Part shown: positions 42,627-54,126 of the stretch, one piece after another
Layout of the letters: every line of letters begins with the position of its first letter
Numbering within the stretch: position 1 is the first letter of the stretch
Assembly (NCBI GenBank): GCA_027475525.1
Contig: JAMWFC010000088.1
Coordinates: 384,757 to 448,756 of the forward strand
DNA from: Macrolepiota albuminosa
Taxonomy: Eukaryota > Basidiomycota > Agaricomycetes > Agaricales > Agaricaceae
Direction: 5' to 3'
DNA length: 64,000 bases
Translations under genes and position numbers: made by a program
Notes under the pieces: model-generated
What the model saw: the letters and a program-made list of their open reading frames with translations, nothing else
Told to the model about the DNA's origin: nothing
Database searches by the model: none

Positions 42627-45600
42627 TTACGCAGATGGCAGACACGACAACTCACGGACCGTATCGATCCTCATCTCATTGTCGATGTTAACCAAGAATG
42701 ATGAGGTGACGGGGCCCGACAATGTTGAGGCTGTAGGAGCCTGAACTGACGTTGGAGGGTGAGACGGAGAGGGGGGATATGGCCCGTGTCAAGAACGGCG
42801 TTGCCATAAATCTCGCCGGTTGGGGTTCATCCCCACCGGATAATACAGTCCACTTTCAAGGTACTCATGACCTTGATCGGATTCGCGGGCAAGTAGTGCG
42901 TGGAGACGAATCATATCATTGTCTGTGGGAAGTCGCCAATCATCCCACCACGTGATGGCTGGAGGCTCTCCATAGATGTCCAGTCGACGATGACGTTCAT
43001 CATCGACCTCACGGAACTGGTCAATGGAGGCTGTGGCCACAAGGAATTGGTTTTTGAGGTAGACCACGCCGAAGGTATAGGCGTGGTCTACCCACTCAAG
43101 AGGTACGCGGTTGGCTATCATAGCACGTAGCACGTCAGCATCGGTGATGTTGATGGCATTAGCCGCGTCGAAATATGGGGGTCAGAACTGGATGTTAGTC
43201 CAGCTCATGGGTACAAATGGAGTGCTGGGGTTGGTGGCGTCGTAATCAGCAACCGCCTCACGATACAGCCCAGGCTGCGTGATAATCAAGGCCAACAGCC
43301 TTGCAAAGCGTCTCCGAGCTTGTCCCAAAGGGGACAGTCCACGCATCAGGGCGTGGCCCAGGTGATACGCTCGATCCACTGCGATGCCGTACACCAAATT
43401 CATCATCCCTGGTCAACAGAAGTAGAGTACGTTCTGCGCCAGCTTGTCCAGATCAAAGGTGAAATGTACACCTTCGGAATCAAACCTGGAAAGCGTAAAA
43501 AACGGTCTTCCGGCTTGGTCCTTCCATCACAGGTACCTGTCTGGGGTCGGCATGACCACGATGTTCATGTGATGGGAGGAAAGGTCTAGAGGGGGCGAAA
43601 TGTGCTTGTACTCTGGTGAACACACCAGAGTCATCGTCCTATCCCTCACTGTTGTGTAGTAATTAATACTAATGCACTGAAACTCACACAACAGATAGTA
43701 GGCCTCAGTGCGTAGAGACACTGATGTGAATTTGTTCTGCGAAAGCTCATAGAGCTTTTGCAACTGCTGGGGATTCATCGGGAATCCCCTCGGCACCACA
43801 CGGTTCAACTCCTTTGAGGTATGGTAATACCTCTCTCCCTTCTCTTCCTCGTGCGTCTTTGTGGCCAAGGCTTCATTGCTCACAAATACCGTATTGGTGA
43901 GCTGGGAGTAGTAAAAATGGTGGTCGAGTGCCCCGCCGTTGATAGGACCCCATACAGGATCAGCGCATCAACGGCAGGCTACGGCAACACGGCACAGGTG
44001 ACTTCGCTAAGCTTACCGCGCTCTTGCCACTTACGTTGCTGTGTTCACTTACCGCTCCCTTCATAGGCGCTTTACCTTAGCGCTTTACACTTGCCGACTT
44101 TCTTATTGACTTTTCCCTATTTTCACAGGCGCATTCTCTGGGACCTGCCCGGGACTCCTCACATCACTTATAGCACGCCCAACGCAAGCAATTGGTACGG
44201 TAACACTATAGTTATATTTGTTACTGACCAAACTTTGGGCATCATCACCGTAGAACCAGTTGGACCGCTCCACCAACGTCCTGCTGACAAACACACCGAG
44301 GCCATCAGGAATACAGCCTGTGGCCTGCTCCTCCCGGTCTTTATCAACCTTTGCCTGCCGGGCAGCCTCGTGCTTCCTCCGAGCCTCCTTTTTGTGTTTC
44401 TTGTCTAAACGCACTTGGCGTTTAGTGGGGGTTTCTCCTTCCAAGGGGGTCTCATCTGATGACTCCCTATAATCACTCCCGTTGCTCAGTTCATTCAGAC
44501 CGAGCGCAGCCAACGTTAGGAGTCGCCCTTTGACCTCGGCGTCTGTCCTCGTGTCCTTTATGGGGACTGCGGATGCATACGCCCTCAGTGGTGCCTCAAA
44601 CTGCACCACTGCTCCAACCCGCATCACAACTCTGTCTGCTCCTCGCGGGACATCTGCTCCAAACTCCACTTCCAACAGGACCACCTCATCCTGCCGCTTT
44701 GCTCCTGACTGCTGGGAAGGCGCATGTGTTGACGAGGACAGTCCTCGTAAACTATTGTCAACCTCCACGAGCTCGTCATGTAACTCGGCCAGGCTCGGAG
44801 TGAGTTCTCCAGATTCCCGCACCCCAACTTCCGGTCCTGCATCATGCGCTCTGAGGCGTTTTGCCTCAGGTTGCTCCTCCGATGACAACGGACGCTTCTT
44901 CATAGCGTTCGTGAAAGTTTTAATCGTATTGTCGTTACGCTGTTGCAGCATAACGATCTCATCAAGCAGACCCGTAATCACCACCTGAGCCACCAGATCC
45001 ACCAAAAACGCGGACTCTGGTGGCACTCACTGGCCGGCAGATATGAGGCGTCTCCAGACTGTCTCTGCCTGCGGGTCCAGCACCTCCGACAGCGTCCCAA
45101 TCTCCTTTCCTTTCCCTTTCTCCGTGTACGATAAGCGCTGTGGAGATGGTGCACAACAAGGTGACGGAGATGCTTGTCAGGGCGGTGTTCGAGGTTGGGG
45201 TTGACCTCGAGTCTGCGTCCTCGCTGACAGTTCATCCCGTCTGCACCCTACTACATCCCGAGGCCCGCCTACTCATGCCCTGGTACTCCTCGGAGGCGAT
45301 CGCCTCCGGTCTCTTCTATACATCTCTCACAGGGGCGGCGTCCTCTCTTGTTGTTGTCAAGGTTGCACCACCTCGCTCTTCCCTTGCTGTTGACGCCCCG
45401 CATTGTTGTCCACGTCCATGGGTGCTACCTGTGGCGCAGTTAGTGCTTTCTCATCCAAAAGGAGTGTACTTGCACTCTGGGTCTGCACCTGCTGCATCGG
45501 CATTGGCATACCCCACATAACCTGTCCTCCCATCTGCTGTCCAGGACCAGCTGGTCCTGGGAAGTATGGCATCTGGAAAAATGGCAGATAAAACTGACCT

Positions 45601-45922
45601 GTCCTCCCATCTGCTGTCCAGGACCAGCTGGTCCTGGGAAGTATGGCATCTGGAAAAATGGCAGATAAAACTGCAGAGGTTGTCCAAATTGGGCTGAGTT
45701 CTGCCCAAACTGGGACACCACTGGATACGACGCCACAGTCAGCGTCGTTACAGGCTGCTGAATGTTTTGCTGGGGGCGATCCCCCCCTCCTCCAGAACCC
45801 TGTGGGTTCTGAGGCTGCTGCTCACTGGTCGTACGCTGGTAAGGGTACGACATGGTAATATGAAAATGTTGACGTGTCGGTGGGAAAAAACACACTAAAT
45901 TCCCCATCATCAGGTTACACAA
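42627..45922 (-). pseudogene. Gypsy-2 accessory ORF in the env position
   Basis: Sense to pol. From 45922: a Gln/Pro/Gly-rich N-terminus (YPYQRTTSEQQPQNPQGSGG), one or more probable introns near 45330-45170, then TLSEVLDPQAETVWRRLISA, TGA 45027-45029, LVDLVAQVVITGLLDEIVML and a basic NLS-like MKKRPLSSEEQPEAKRLRAH. The frame goes to 44103, probable intron, then resumes (ADPVWGPINGGALDHHFYYS) through NPQQLQKLYELSQNKFTSVS, AVDRAYHLGHALMRGLSPLG and PPAITWWDDWRLPTDNDMIR to TAA 42627-42629. In-frame TGAs at 43527, 43413, 43182 and 42789 all suit former CGA codons. I do not recognise the family, and there is no signal peptide or transmembrane segment, so it is not evidently an envelope protein. Possibly a structural or regulatory protein. 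Confidence 0.65.
45520..45673. repeat. 77-bp tandem duplication in Gypsy-2 accessory ORF
   Basis: Copies at 45520-45596 and 45597-45673 in the Gln/Pro-rich part. Confidence 0.95.
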
Positions 45923-46316
45923 CCTGATCCGAACGCCAACTCTGCATCATGATCCGCATTATCTCATCAGATAGATCAATCTCTATCTTATCTATTCAGA
46001 CCAACCGTGATCCGATCTGGATCAGACACTCAGTCAATCCAAGCTCCGACTGATCTGGCCTACATCTTATCACTGCCATCAATCTAAGCACATGAGCGCT
46101 TAGCAAGCTGATTTGGGCACTTCACACCCTGCAGTTCTAAGTACCGATCCAGCGCTGCCAACTTGGCACAAGTGTGATACGACTCCCATGTCGTATCACC
46201 CGCACTCCATCGTACCTCGAATTCAAGGTGTGTTCCTCCCTGCCACCGATGGCCCAGAATATCCTCGACGAACTATTCCTGTTTGTTACTGGCACCAAAA
46301 TCATATGGCTCGGGCG

Positions 46317-47762
46317 TCACTCGATTAGAGAACATAGCATCATTGCTTGCATTATATCACCTAAGTAACGATACATGAAACTTAGGCACAATCCGACATG
46401 CTTGCAGAGCTGCAGGCAGCTCCAGAACATAGTTCGATGTGCTTGGTTCACATGAAACTTAGGCACAATCCGACATGCTTGCAGAGCTGCAGGCAGCTCC
46501 AGAACATAGTTCGATGTGCTTGGTTCCATGACCAAGACTTTGTATGGTCCAATGAATTTTGGACACAACTTCCTCGCCCTTCCTTTCAGAAGATTCAAGT
46601 TTTCCGTCAACAGATATACTAACGTCCCAGGTGTTAGCTCTGGTTCCTCACTCCACCTATCATTTGCATGGCATGCCTGTACAACCTGTGCGGCAATGAT
46701 AGCGTCATGTGCATTGGCCAGGTTCTCCAATGCTTGCTGTGCAAAGTCCTTTACCCCCTTGTGAACGACTCCATCCGCCCTTAGTTTGCGCAGCATGGAG
46801 GGCATGTACCCTCCATTGAGCTCGAATGGCGCATATTTCGTGGTCTCTGACACACTTGCGTTGATCATGAACTTGGTTAGCGGTATCCTATCTACCCAGT
46901 TGCGTTGGTCCGGTCGGACCACCGTACGAAAGATCTGAGCAATACTTCTATTCGCTCGCTCTGTCTGTCCATCCATCTGCAGATGAAACGATGTAGACAT
47001 AAGCAACTTAGCTCCCAAGAGCTTGTGAAGTTCTTGCCACCAGTGAGACGTAAACTTTGCGTCTCGATTGCTCATGATCGAACTTGGAAGGCCATGTAGC
47101 CTTACAATCTCCTTCAAATACAGCCAGGATAATGTGGACGCAGTAATGGTTGTGTGCACCGGTATCAAGTGCACCATACTAGTCATTCGGCAAATAACCA
47201 CCCAAAGGTAGTTATAACCTTTGGACTCGGGGAATGGACCAACAAAGTCCATCCCAATGGAGTCCCACGGCTTTGTCAGGATGGGCAAGGAATGCAACTT
47301 CCCTGCTGGCTTCCTATTGCTGGTCTTCGACCGCTGGCAGGCCTCGCAGGTCTGGCAGAACTGCATCACTTCTTTCTGCATCTGAGGCCGCCAGTACCAT
47401 TGCCTCAGGTATTCCAGTGTTTTGTTGGTCCCAAAATGACCAACAACCTCATGCGCTTGAGTGACGACCTGCGTGATTAATGTTCGGTCACGTGGTAAGC
47501 ACACTACGTCATGCCCTTGAACATTTGTTATCCGGACCAGTCCTTTCTCATCCACGCTGAAGCGTGGGTAGGAGTTTGCGTTCTGCTGGATTTCTGTGTA
47601 GAACGCATCGTGGCTATAGCCCCTCAGTACCTTCCGCAGGTACTCATCGGTTTGAGGAACAGGAGGGTTACGATACTCTCCTGTAGGCGATAGCGCGTCA
47701 GCGAGCATAATGTCGTGGCCATATGGTCCACGACTGCTCCCAGTCTTGCCCTGGCATGGCAT
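46317..47762 (-). CDS. Gypsy-2 integrase
   Basis: 481-codon frame. Zinc finger H-x-H...C-x2-C in HEVVGHFGTNKTLEYL and CQTCEACQRSK. Catalytic core: first Asp in DSIGMDFVGPFPES, second in SNRDAKFTSHWWQ, Glu in HLQMDGQTERANRSI. C-terminal GPYKVLVMEPSTSNYVLELP. The end is distorted by the 77-bp duplication at 46373, so the last residues are unreliable. No chromodomain is evident after it. It should be part of one pol polyprotein with the RT frame at 49037-47847; the intervening TGA breaks them apart. Confidence 0.88.
   Translation of the reverse strand: MPCQGKTGSSRGPYGHDIMLADALSPTGEYRNPPVPQTDEYLRKVLRGYSHDAFYTEIQQNANSYPRFSVDEKGLVRITNVQGHDVVCLPRDRTLITQVVTQAHEVVGHFGTNKTLEYLRQWYWRPQMQKEVMQFCQTCEACQRSKTSNRKPAGKLHSLPILTKPWDSIGMDFVGPFPESKGYNYLWVVICRMTSMVHLIPVHTTITASTLSWLYLKEIVRLHGLPSSIMSNRDAKFTSHWWQELHKLLGAKLLMSTSFHLQMDGQTERANRSIAQIFRTVVRPDQRNWVDRIPLTKFMINASVSETTKYAPFELNGGYMPSMLRKLRADGVVHKGVKDFAQQALENLANAHDAIIAAQVVQACHANDRWSEEPELTPGTLVYLLTENLNLLKGRARKLCPKFIGPYKVLVMEPSTSNYVLELPAALQACRIVPKFHVNQAHRTMFWSCLQLCKHVGLCLSFMYRYLGDIMQAMMLCSLIE
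46373..46526. repeat. 77-bp tandem duplication at Gypsy-2 integrase C-terminus
   Basis: Copies at 46373-46449 and 46450-46526. Confidence 0.95.
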
Positions 47763-47846
47763 TGTCGCCTCCTTTGGCTGAGCCTGCTCTAATTGCTCAG
47801 CTTCTATGTCTCGCCCTTCTTGCCGCTCCTGCAGCTGTTGACTGTG

Positions 47847-49712
47847 TCACAGCTCGGTTGCTTGCATAGCACGAAGCTCAACCACATGCTCCTTCACCTC
47901 TCTGTAGCGATGGTACGGAAGATCATCGCCCTGTGGATCAATACGAATATCCGCATCAACATACTCATGCGTATCATGGTGTTCACCAACTCTATCGCTC
48001 TCAAAATACCTCAAGAGACAGTCGGCTACCTTGTTCAGTTTGCCTTTGACATATGTGATGTCAAAGTTGTAGCGAGACATATAATCAATCCACCGGCGTT
48101 GCCGGGGGGACAACGTTGCTTGAGTTTTGAAGAACTCAAGTGCTTCATGGTCCGTAATGATGTGGATCTTATATCCCATCAACTTGTCTTCCCACTTGAG
48201 GAGTGCCTCAAGTATTGCCAATGTTTCAAGCTCATGGACCGCATAATTCTGTTGGGCTGAGGTGAACTTCCTCGACATGAACCCAGCCGGTCGACAATTC
48301 TGCCAGGAACTTCCCTGGCCATACATTGCTCCTACTCCGGTCTTTGAGGCATCACAGATGAGCCAAATTGGCTCATCACATCTGGGATCTATGGGACAAA
48401 TGACTGGCGTCTTTGAGCAGATCCTCTTGATTATCTCAAAACAGCGTTGGTGTATAGGTCTCCATATGAATGGAGCTCCATTCTGCGTGATGGACATCAA
48501 AGGTCCAGTATACGCTGTAATATCAGGCAGACAGTTGCCAATATAGTTCACTAGTCCCACGAATCTCTGCACATTGTTATAGTTACAAGGCACATGCCAT
48601 TCACGTATGCGATTGATTTTGTCCTGGTCAGGGTGAATACCCTGACTGTCAATCTTGTGTCCGAGGCAATCTACTGTCTTGGCATATAGTTCACATTTCT
48701 TCCACTTGAGGTACAGCAGATTAGACCTCAGTCGCTCGAAAATAACACAAAGATGCTCTTCGTGTTCTTTGATTGAATCAGAGTATATAAATATGTCGTC
48801 CAAATATATATGGACGAACCTCCCGATAACATCCCGGAAGATGGAGGTCATCAACCTCTGAAACGTTGCAGGAGCATTACAATCTCCTATCTGCATGATG
48901 TTGCTCACATATGTTCCCGTGATCGACGAGAACACTGTCTTCAGGATATCAGACAAGCAAATTCTCACTTGCTCATAAGCATCCGTCAGGTCAATTTTTA
49001 ACCTGAACTTTGCTCTTGCCACATCCTCTCGAATCACTTCCTAATCCGGAAGTGGCGTCACGTCCTTTACGGTGTTGTCGTTGCGTTGGCGAGCATCCAA
49101 GGCCGTTCTCAATGTACCATCTTTCTTCGGAATGCACAATAGCGGAGCAGCTTGGGAGGCTGGTTGGGCCTCCCACCAGTGGGCTCTCAGGTACCAATTG
49201 GTCTTGTCTCAGAGCTGCTGCTGTAGCGCCATTGGACATTGCAGCAAATTATATTTATACACCTTATTCTCATCAATAAGGTTGATTTCATGATTGACCT
49301 CATGCCAAGGAGGTAACTCCTCCTTGGTTCCATTCAGAATATCCCCAAATTCCTGCTGCCACTGCGAGCGTAGGTCCGGAATGTCCTCCTTCGTAAAACC
49401 ACTGGTTTTACCTTTGCCCTTCTGGTCCACATCCTTCCGTGGATGCCCGGACAGCTTTGCTTGTATGGCTGGGCAGCCATACTTCTCTCTGAGGGCAGTA
49501 ATCCTCAGCTCACTGTCATCCGGCATGTGCAGTCGCACAGGCACTTTCTTTTTACTTCTCCGCAATGTCACAGACAGTCCGTTGAAGAATACCTCACTCG
49601 GTGGCGATATCTCGTCATCACTAGCCTGACGATATGACTCCTCCTTTGGCGTCCATCGTGGTCCATTCCACGCATACATCGATGCCACTAGCTCATTCCA
49701 CTCAGCAGGCAT
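47847..49712 (-). pseudogene. Gypsy-2 reverse transcriptase - RNase H
   Basis: The N-terminal part 49712-49209 (PPWHEVNHEINLIDENKVYK) passes through a damaged fingers region into the frame 49037-47847. RT: KIDLTDAYEQVRI, NAPATFQRLMTSIF, FVHIYLDDIFIYSDS, CLGHKIDSQGIHPDQDKI, RFVGLVNYIGN. RNase H: WLICDASKTGVGAMYG, AVHELETLAILEALLKWEDK, IITDHEALEFF. A TAG separates TPLPD and EVIRED near 49040, where family members carry Gln (CAG), so a C-to-T change is likely. Typical of a basidiomycete Gypsy group; catalytic residues are retained. Confidence 0.88.
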
Positions 49713-50566
49713 TTGTGGATCAAACGCCTATTCAAACGTGGGATGAGGTACCGGTTGATCCCAGATTGACCGATTCATATGTGTGGAGGATGCCTTGTCC
49801 TCCATCAGTCCTTGTTTGTCACCCGTTACTAAGTCCTCGACCTTTACTCGCGATGACGTCGGCTGGCACTCTGTGCTTGCCGTGTGCTAAGGCCACTTGT
49901 CCTCAGGCTTACCCTGCTTTCCACACTCCATCTTGGGGCTCTCCCCCCTCTTCAGAGTACGTTCGTACTCTACAGCTTCGCTCTCCAGCATCAACACAGC
50001 AGGACTATCCATTGGCAAGCTTGCATGAGCTTGCTCCTCATCCTCTCCATCCTCCACCGTAGGCAGTTTCTTGCCTCCGCCTAGTCAATGTCGCCTGACT
50101 AGCATCTTCTTCTCTGTGGTGCGGTGTCGATGGAGACATCCATCGCCATTATCTATGGTCACTCACACTGCAGGAATGGTGGTGCCATCCACCACTATCT
50201 TATTCTTCGCGAAGTCAAGCACAACCTTGTGCTTCCTCATATATGGTGTGCCTATAATCATGTCATAACGATCAAAATTCGCCACGTCAAGGTACTCTTT
50301 CGACCTTGATCTAGCACAGGTGATACTCGCCTGCGTACCAAACTGTACTGCAGCTCGGCTGCCCACAGTACCCAATTGAAGGAGTAATGGCTCCTTCAAT
50401 TCACTCACAGAAATATCATGCACTTGGCAAAACTGAGGTGTCACCCCAGTAGTCGTACTACCTGAATCCCACAATGTCCACGCCTTGTGGCCATTCACTT
50501 CAACGTACGACGCCAGACACTCTTTGTCTTCGCGCTTCAACACCGGCCGTACCAGCTTCTCCGGAG

Positions 50567-50720
50567 CCTTGCGAAGGTGTACTTTATACACCTTCACATT
50601 GGCTGCTCCAACTGGTCGGTCTAGTGCGCTGGCCGGGTAGTCGCCTTGCGAAGGTGTACTTTATACACCTTCACATTGGCTGCTCCAACTGGTCGGTCTA
50701 GTGCGCTGGCCGGGTAGTCC
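50567..50720. repeat. 77-bp tandem duplication between Gypsy-2 gag and protease
   Basis: Copies at 50567-50643 and 50644-50720. It separates the gag frame from the protease frame. Confidence 0.96.
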
Positions 50721-51812
50721 ATCAGAGCTCCCATGAATTCTGAGTCTGACTCCTGGGCATAATAGTCATTGTCGTATACGTCAACCTCAACATATTCGTC
50801 ATCCGACAACTCCTCTACCACAGAGGTGTTTTCATCCTCTGGTGCATCAGGACTGAGGTTCTCCACCTCTTCGTCTTCCACATCAGGTTCATTTCCTGAG
50901 TCTATCCCTTCAGCATCTGGGATAGCAGTGTGTGCCACCCGTACATATGCACGTGGCTTAACCATAGGCCGTCCACCACCCACTGGACATGCATTCGCGA
51001 AATGCCCAGGCTGGCCACATTTGAAGCACTTATTCACCACAAAAGGGCGAGCTGCTTCAAACTTTGGTGGCCCAGTTGGTGTCGGCACTTTAGCCTCACT
51101 AGCCGTCTGGTGTGGCCGAGCACCCTCTTGGCGCAGACCCCTCTGAACGTCCTGCACTGGTGCATCCCTACGGTCCCCAGGCCAGTCGCTATGGAAGCGT
51201 CGTTCCTGCCAAGGTGCTGCTCTTATCATGAACCTCGGGTTCATATTGCCCACCATTTCTTTTTGACGGGCCCAGAAGGTGCCTACCTTCCAAGGCTCGG
51301 CCTTGTTCGCTGAACAAACCTTTGAGCTATGTAGCCCAAAGTGTCATGCAATTTTGTGGGCTTGCTCGTAGTGCAACGCATGCACTACGAACTCCTTGAC
51401 GGTATTCACTTCGGGCGATAGCCCGTCATCACAAATGAGAGACTCTCTCATTGCATTGGGTATCCCACGCAGGAAGGTATCAATCATTACCCAGTTGTCT
51501 GGGTAAATAGACATATTCTGTGCATGGTCTATCAAGGTGTCATAGAAACCTTGAACACCCAATCATTTGGTGTAGGACGTTGCAATGAACGCCTCCCGAG
51601 CATCCTGCATGGTAGATGCACTTACGAACCGGTTATACAATTCAAGGATTACATCCTTGAATGTCCATTGCTGTCGTGCATGATTATAGTGCAAGACATG
51701 ATGTCGAAACCAGGCCTTGGCCGGTCCGTCTAGGAACTCCGGAAGAATGAATACACGTTCTCGATCCAGACAATCCCCCCCATACTGGCATGCTGCCAGA
51801 TGGTTACACACA

Positions 51813-51966
51813 TCCATCGTCCAGTTTTCCAAGTCACTAAACTTGGACTCCCCTCTGTATGGTTGGATGTGTTTTGATTCCGCCTTACGTCCATCGTCCA
51901 GTTTTCCAAGTCACTAAACTTGGACTCCCCTCTGTATGGTTGGATGTGTTTTGATTCCGCCTTACG
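51813..51966. repeat. 77-bp tandem duplication in Gypsy-2 gag
   Basis: Copies at 51813-51889 and 51890-51966. It repeats the NWTMDV coding stretch and shifts the frame. Confidence 0.96.
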
Positions 51967-52338
51967 CAGTTTGATACCTTCGGGAAGGCGCAATGCTACG
52001 CCTACCGCATCGTCAATTATGCTACTGAGGTGTTGGTGCATATTCTCAGTATACACCTTTGTCGCCTCAGTTATCCCAGGCGTTTTATTCCTACCTTCTG
52101 CTGGAGGTACTACTGAGAATGCACGCATTGGTCGGTGACCTGTATAGTGCACTTTCCCCGCCTCATTCCAATGCAGTGGGCTCTTCTGTCCCCCTAGCCC
52201 TTCTGTCACCTGTCTTTCAGGGACTCGGCTTGGATCCACCATGGGCAGGTCCCTCCTCCTAGTGTCAGGCTGACGTGTCCATTGGACATATTGCCTTCTC
52301 ATCTCATCGATGGGCATTATCCCATCAAATACAATCCC

Positions 52339-52492
52339 CTGGTCATCTATCCAGGAGTGTCCCTGGCATTTCAGGTCTTGGTTCCGCATGCGCTGATAAG
52401 CTACCCTCTCCGCAACTGGTCATCTATCCAGGAGTGTCCCTGGCATTTCAGGTCTTGGTTCCGCATGCGCTGATAAGCTACCCTCTCCGCAA
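52339..52492. repeat. 77-bp tandem duplication in Gypsy-2 gag
   Basis: Copies at 52339-52415 and 52416-52492; overlaps by 10 bp with the next duplication. Confidence 0.96.
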
Positions 52493-52636
52493 ACTTATCA
52501 GCCAACGGCACTTGATTTGTCAGTGGAGTATTCTCCACTGATTCCTGTTTTGGATGAGGCTCTCCGCAAACTTATCAGCCAACGGCACTTGATTTGTCAG
52601 TGGAGTATTCTCCACTGATTCCTGTTTTGGATGAGG
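52483..52636. repeat. 77-bp tandem duplication in Gypsy-2 gag
   Basis: Copies at 52483-52559 and 52560-52636; abuts both neighbours, as if a contig barely longer than k lay between two junctions. Confidence 0.96.
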
Positions 52637-52789
52637 GTGCCTTGTCCCCCCCATTTTGGGTAGGTTACTATCTACCACAGGTATGGTAGACACCAATTCA
52701 GCCGTCGACAGAGGTGCCTTGTCCCCCCCATTTTGGGTAGGTTACTATCTACCACAGGTATGGTAGACACCAATTCAGCCGTCGACAGA
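52636..52789. repeat. 77-bp tandem duplication in Gypsy-2 gag
   Basis: Copies at 52636-52712 and 52713-52789. Confidence 0.96.
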
Positions 52790-53062
52790 GGTCTCCTTAG
52801 TTGACCTCTGAATACATTTTGTCTTTGTGCTGCTGCGAACCTTGCAGCAAACTGCTCGTCAGACTCTCCTGCTTGCTGGGGAGCATATATATTGCTCATC
52901 ACCTCTTCCAGGTGGGGAGACAACTCTGGCTTTGCCACCGACGGTATACTCGGGATCAAGTTTGCCCCTTCTGGGGTTGAGACAGCTGATCCTTGATTAG
53001 CCTTGCGGTACATATATGCTTGGGCTTCCAGCTCAAGAATCTGGACATACAATGTAATGTAT

Positions 53063-53216
53063 TCAACGGTATTCAATTGAGGTACATTATCACCTCTAGC
53101 CTGTATCAACCGTATGTGTTTCAGTACATACAGTCCTAGTCAACGGTATTCAATTGAGGTACATTATCACCTCTAGCCTGTATCAACCGTATGTGTTTCA
53201 GTACATACAGTCCTAG
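53063..53216. repeat. 77-bp tandem duplication in Gypsy-2 gag
   Basis: Copies at 53063-53139 and 53140-53216; repeats the GDNVPQLNTV coding stretch. Confidence 0.96.
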
Positions 53217-53536
53217 TTGAGCACGCGTGGTATCCTTCGTAATGCTAGGGTATCTTTTCCATAGCATTGCACACTGAACCTGAAGGGTGGACTCACTCCT
53301 TCTACTCTCCTCATCATCGGAAGTTTCATCTTCCCAATGTACTGCTGGTGTTCTTGGCTCGGGAATTGTTGTTTCCTGTGGCACTCCAACTCCCTGCTGA
53401 CGTTGTGTCAGTGGAGTGGACTCAGTTGGCACTCTCCAACTGCCCACCTCAGGCCTTGGCATCTTCCCCAGGAAGTACGATGAAGGTCTGCGACCTTCAG
53501 TTGGTCCCTGAGCACTACTCCTGCTCTGGAACTGTC

Positions 53537-53690
53537 GCCCTGACCTCCCAGTCTGCATGGGAAATTCATGTTCCCTGCCGGATTGCTGTTCCAGGTCTTC
53601 CACAGCTGCCCCTGCCCTGACCTCCCAGTCTGCATGGGAAATTCATGTTCCCTGCCGGATTGCTGTTCCAGGTCTTCCACAGCTGCCCCT
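53537..53690. repeat. 77-bp tandem duplication in Gypsy-2 gag
   Basis: Copies at 53537-53613 and 53614-53690; the frames before and after differ by exactly the shift expected from 77. Confidence 0.96.
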
Positions 53691-53823
53691 GGTCTCGCTG
53701 CACCGCTTGGCGCAGATGTGGGCCGCACTTCACTCCATTGCGTCCCTCCTGGCATCCCCTGAGGCTGCCGGGAAGGCTCGGCCTCTGTATATTCTGACCC
53801 GGGATGACCCGGGTCAGTCACCG

Positions 53824-53977
53824 CAGATTGAGGATACGCCAACGACTGGTCGATGGTCTCACCATCGCGTGTTGGTTCAGCAGATTGATTGGTCTCCATC
53901 CAGATTGAGGATACGCCAACGACTGGTCGATGGTCTCACCATCGCGTGTTGGTTCAGCAGATTGATTGGTCTCCATC
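53824..53977. repeat. 77-bp tandem duplication near Gypsy-2 gag start
   Basis: Copies at 53824-53900 and 53901-53977. Confidence 0.96.
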
Positions 53978-54126
53978 GAATTAGGCGTTGATACGTCTCT
54001 ATTAGTCTGGAAGCATGCGTCAAAGAAGTTGATGCACTGTTCAATGCAATCACAGTCTAGGCTATTGGTCTAGACACGTAGTCTTCGTTTGTAGTAACAG
54101 AATTGAACCCAAAAGGTTCAAAAAAG

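Larger units (their letters stand above)
50163..53990 (-). pseudogene. Gypsy-2 gag and protease
   Basis: After ignoring eight 77-bp duplicates (those between 50567 and 53977), gag reads from about 53990: a Gln/Pro/Gly-rich N-terminus, an acidic piece EDETSDDEESRRSES, ILELEAQAYMYRKANQGSAV, and a capsid-type domain with REAFIATSYTK, GFYDTLIDHAQNMSIYPDNW and FVVHALHYEQAHK. TGAs at 51563-51565 and 51344-51346 fit lost CGA codons. A CCHC knuckle CFKCGQPGHFANAC (about 51020-51062) and a strongly acidic tail follow. The protease is in 50597-50163 with LWDSGSTTTGVTP as active site and YDMIIGTPYMRKH as the conserved flap-side strand. A long acidic linker with several stops leads to RT. Confidence 0.82.

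Noticed and set aside
44260..44988. Plus-strand frames opposite the Gypsy-2 accessory ORF (for example 168 codons at 44482)
   Set aside because: Serine-rich shadows; the minus strand has the longer coherent frame that continues across further segments.
3002..51565. Reading the many in-frame TGAs as a variant genetic code (TGA = Trp or other)
   Set aside because: The HAD phosphatase and the glycine-rich gene both end at TGA, and TGAs inside elements fall where Arg, not Trp, is expected (for example the chromodomain G-R-PHF position at 22102).
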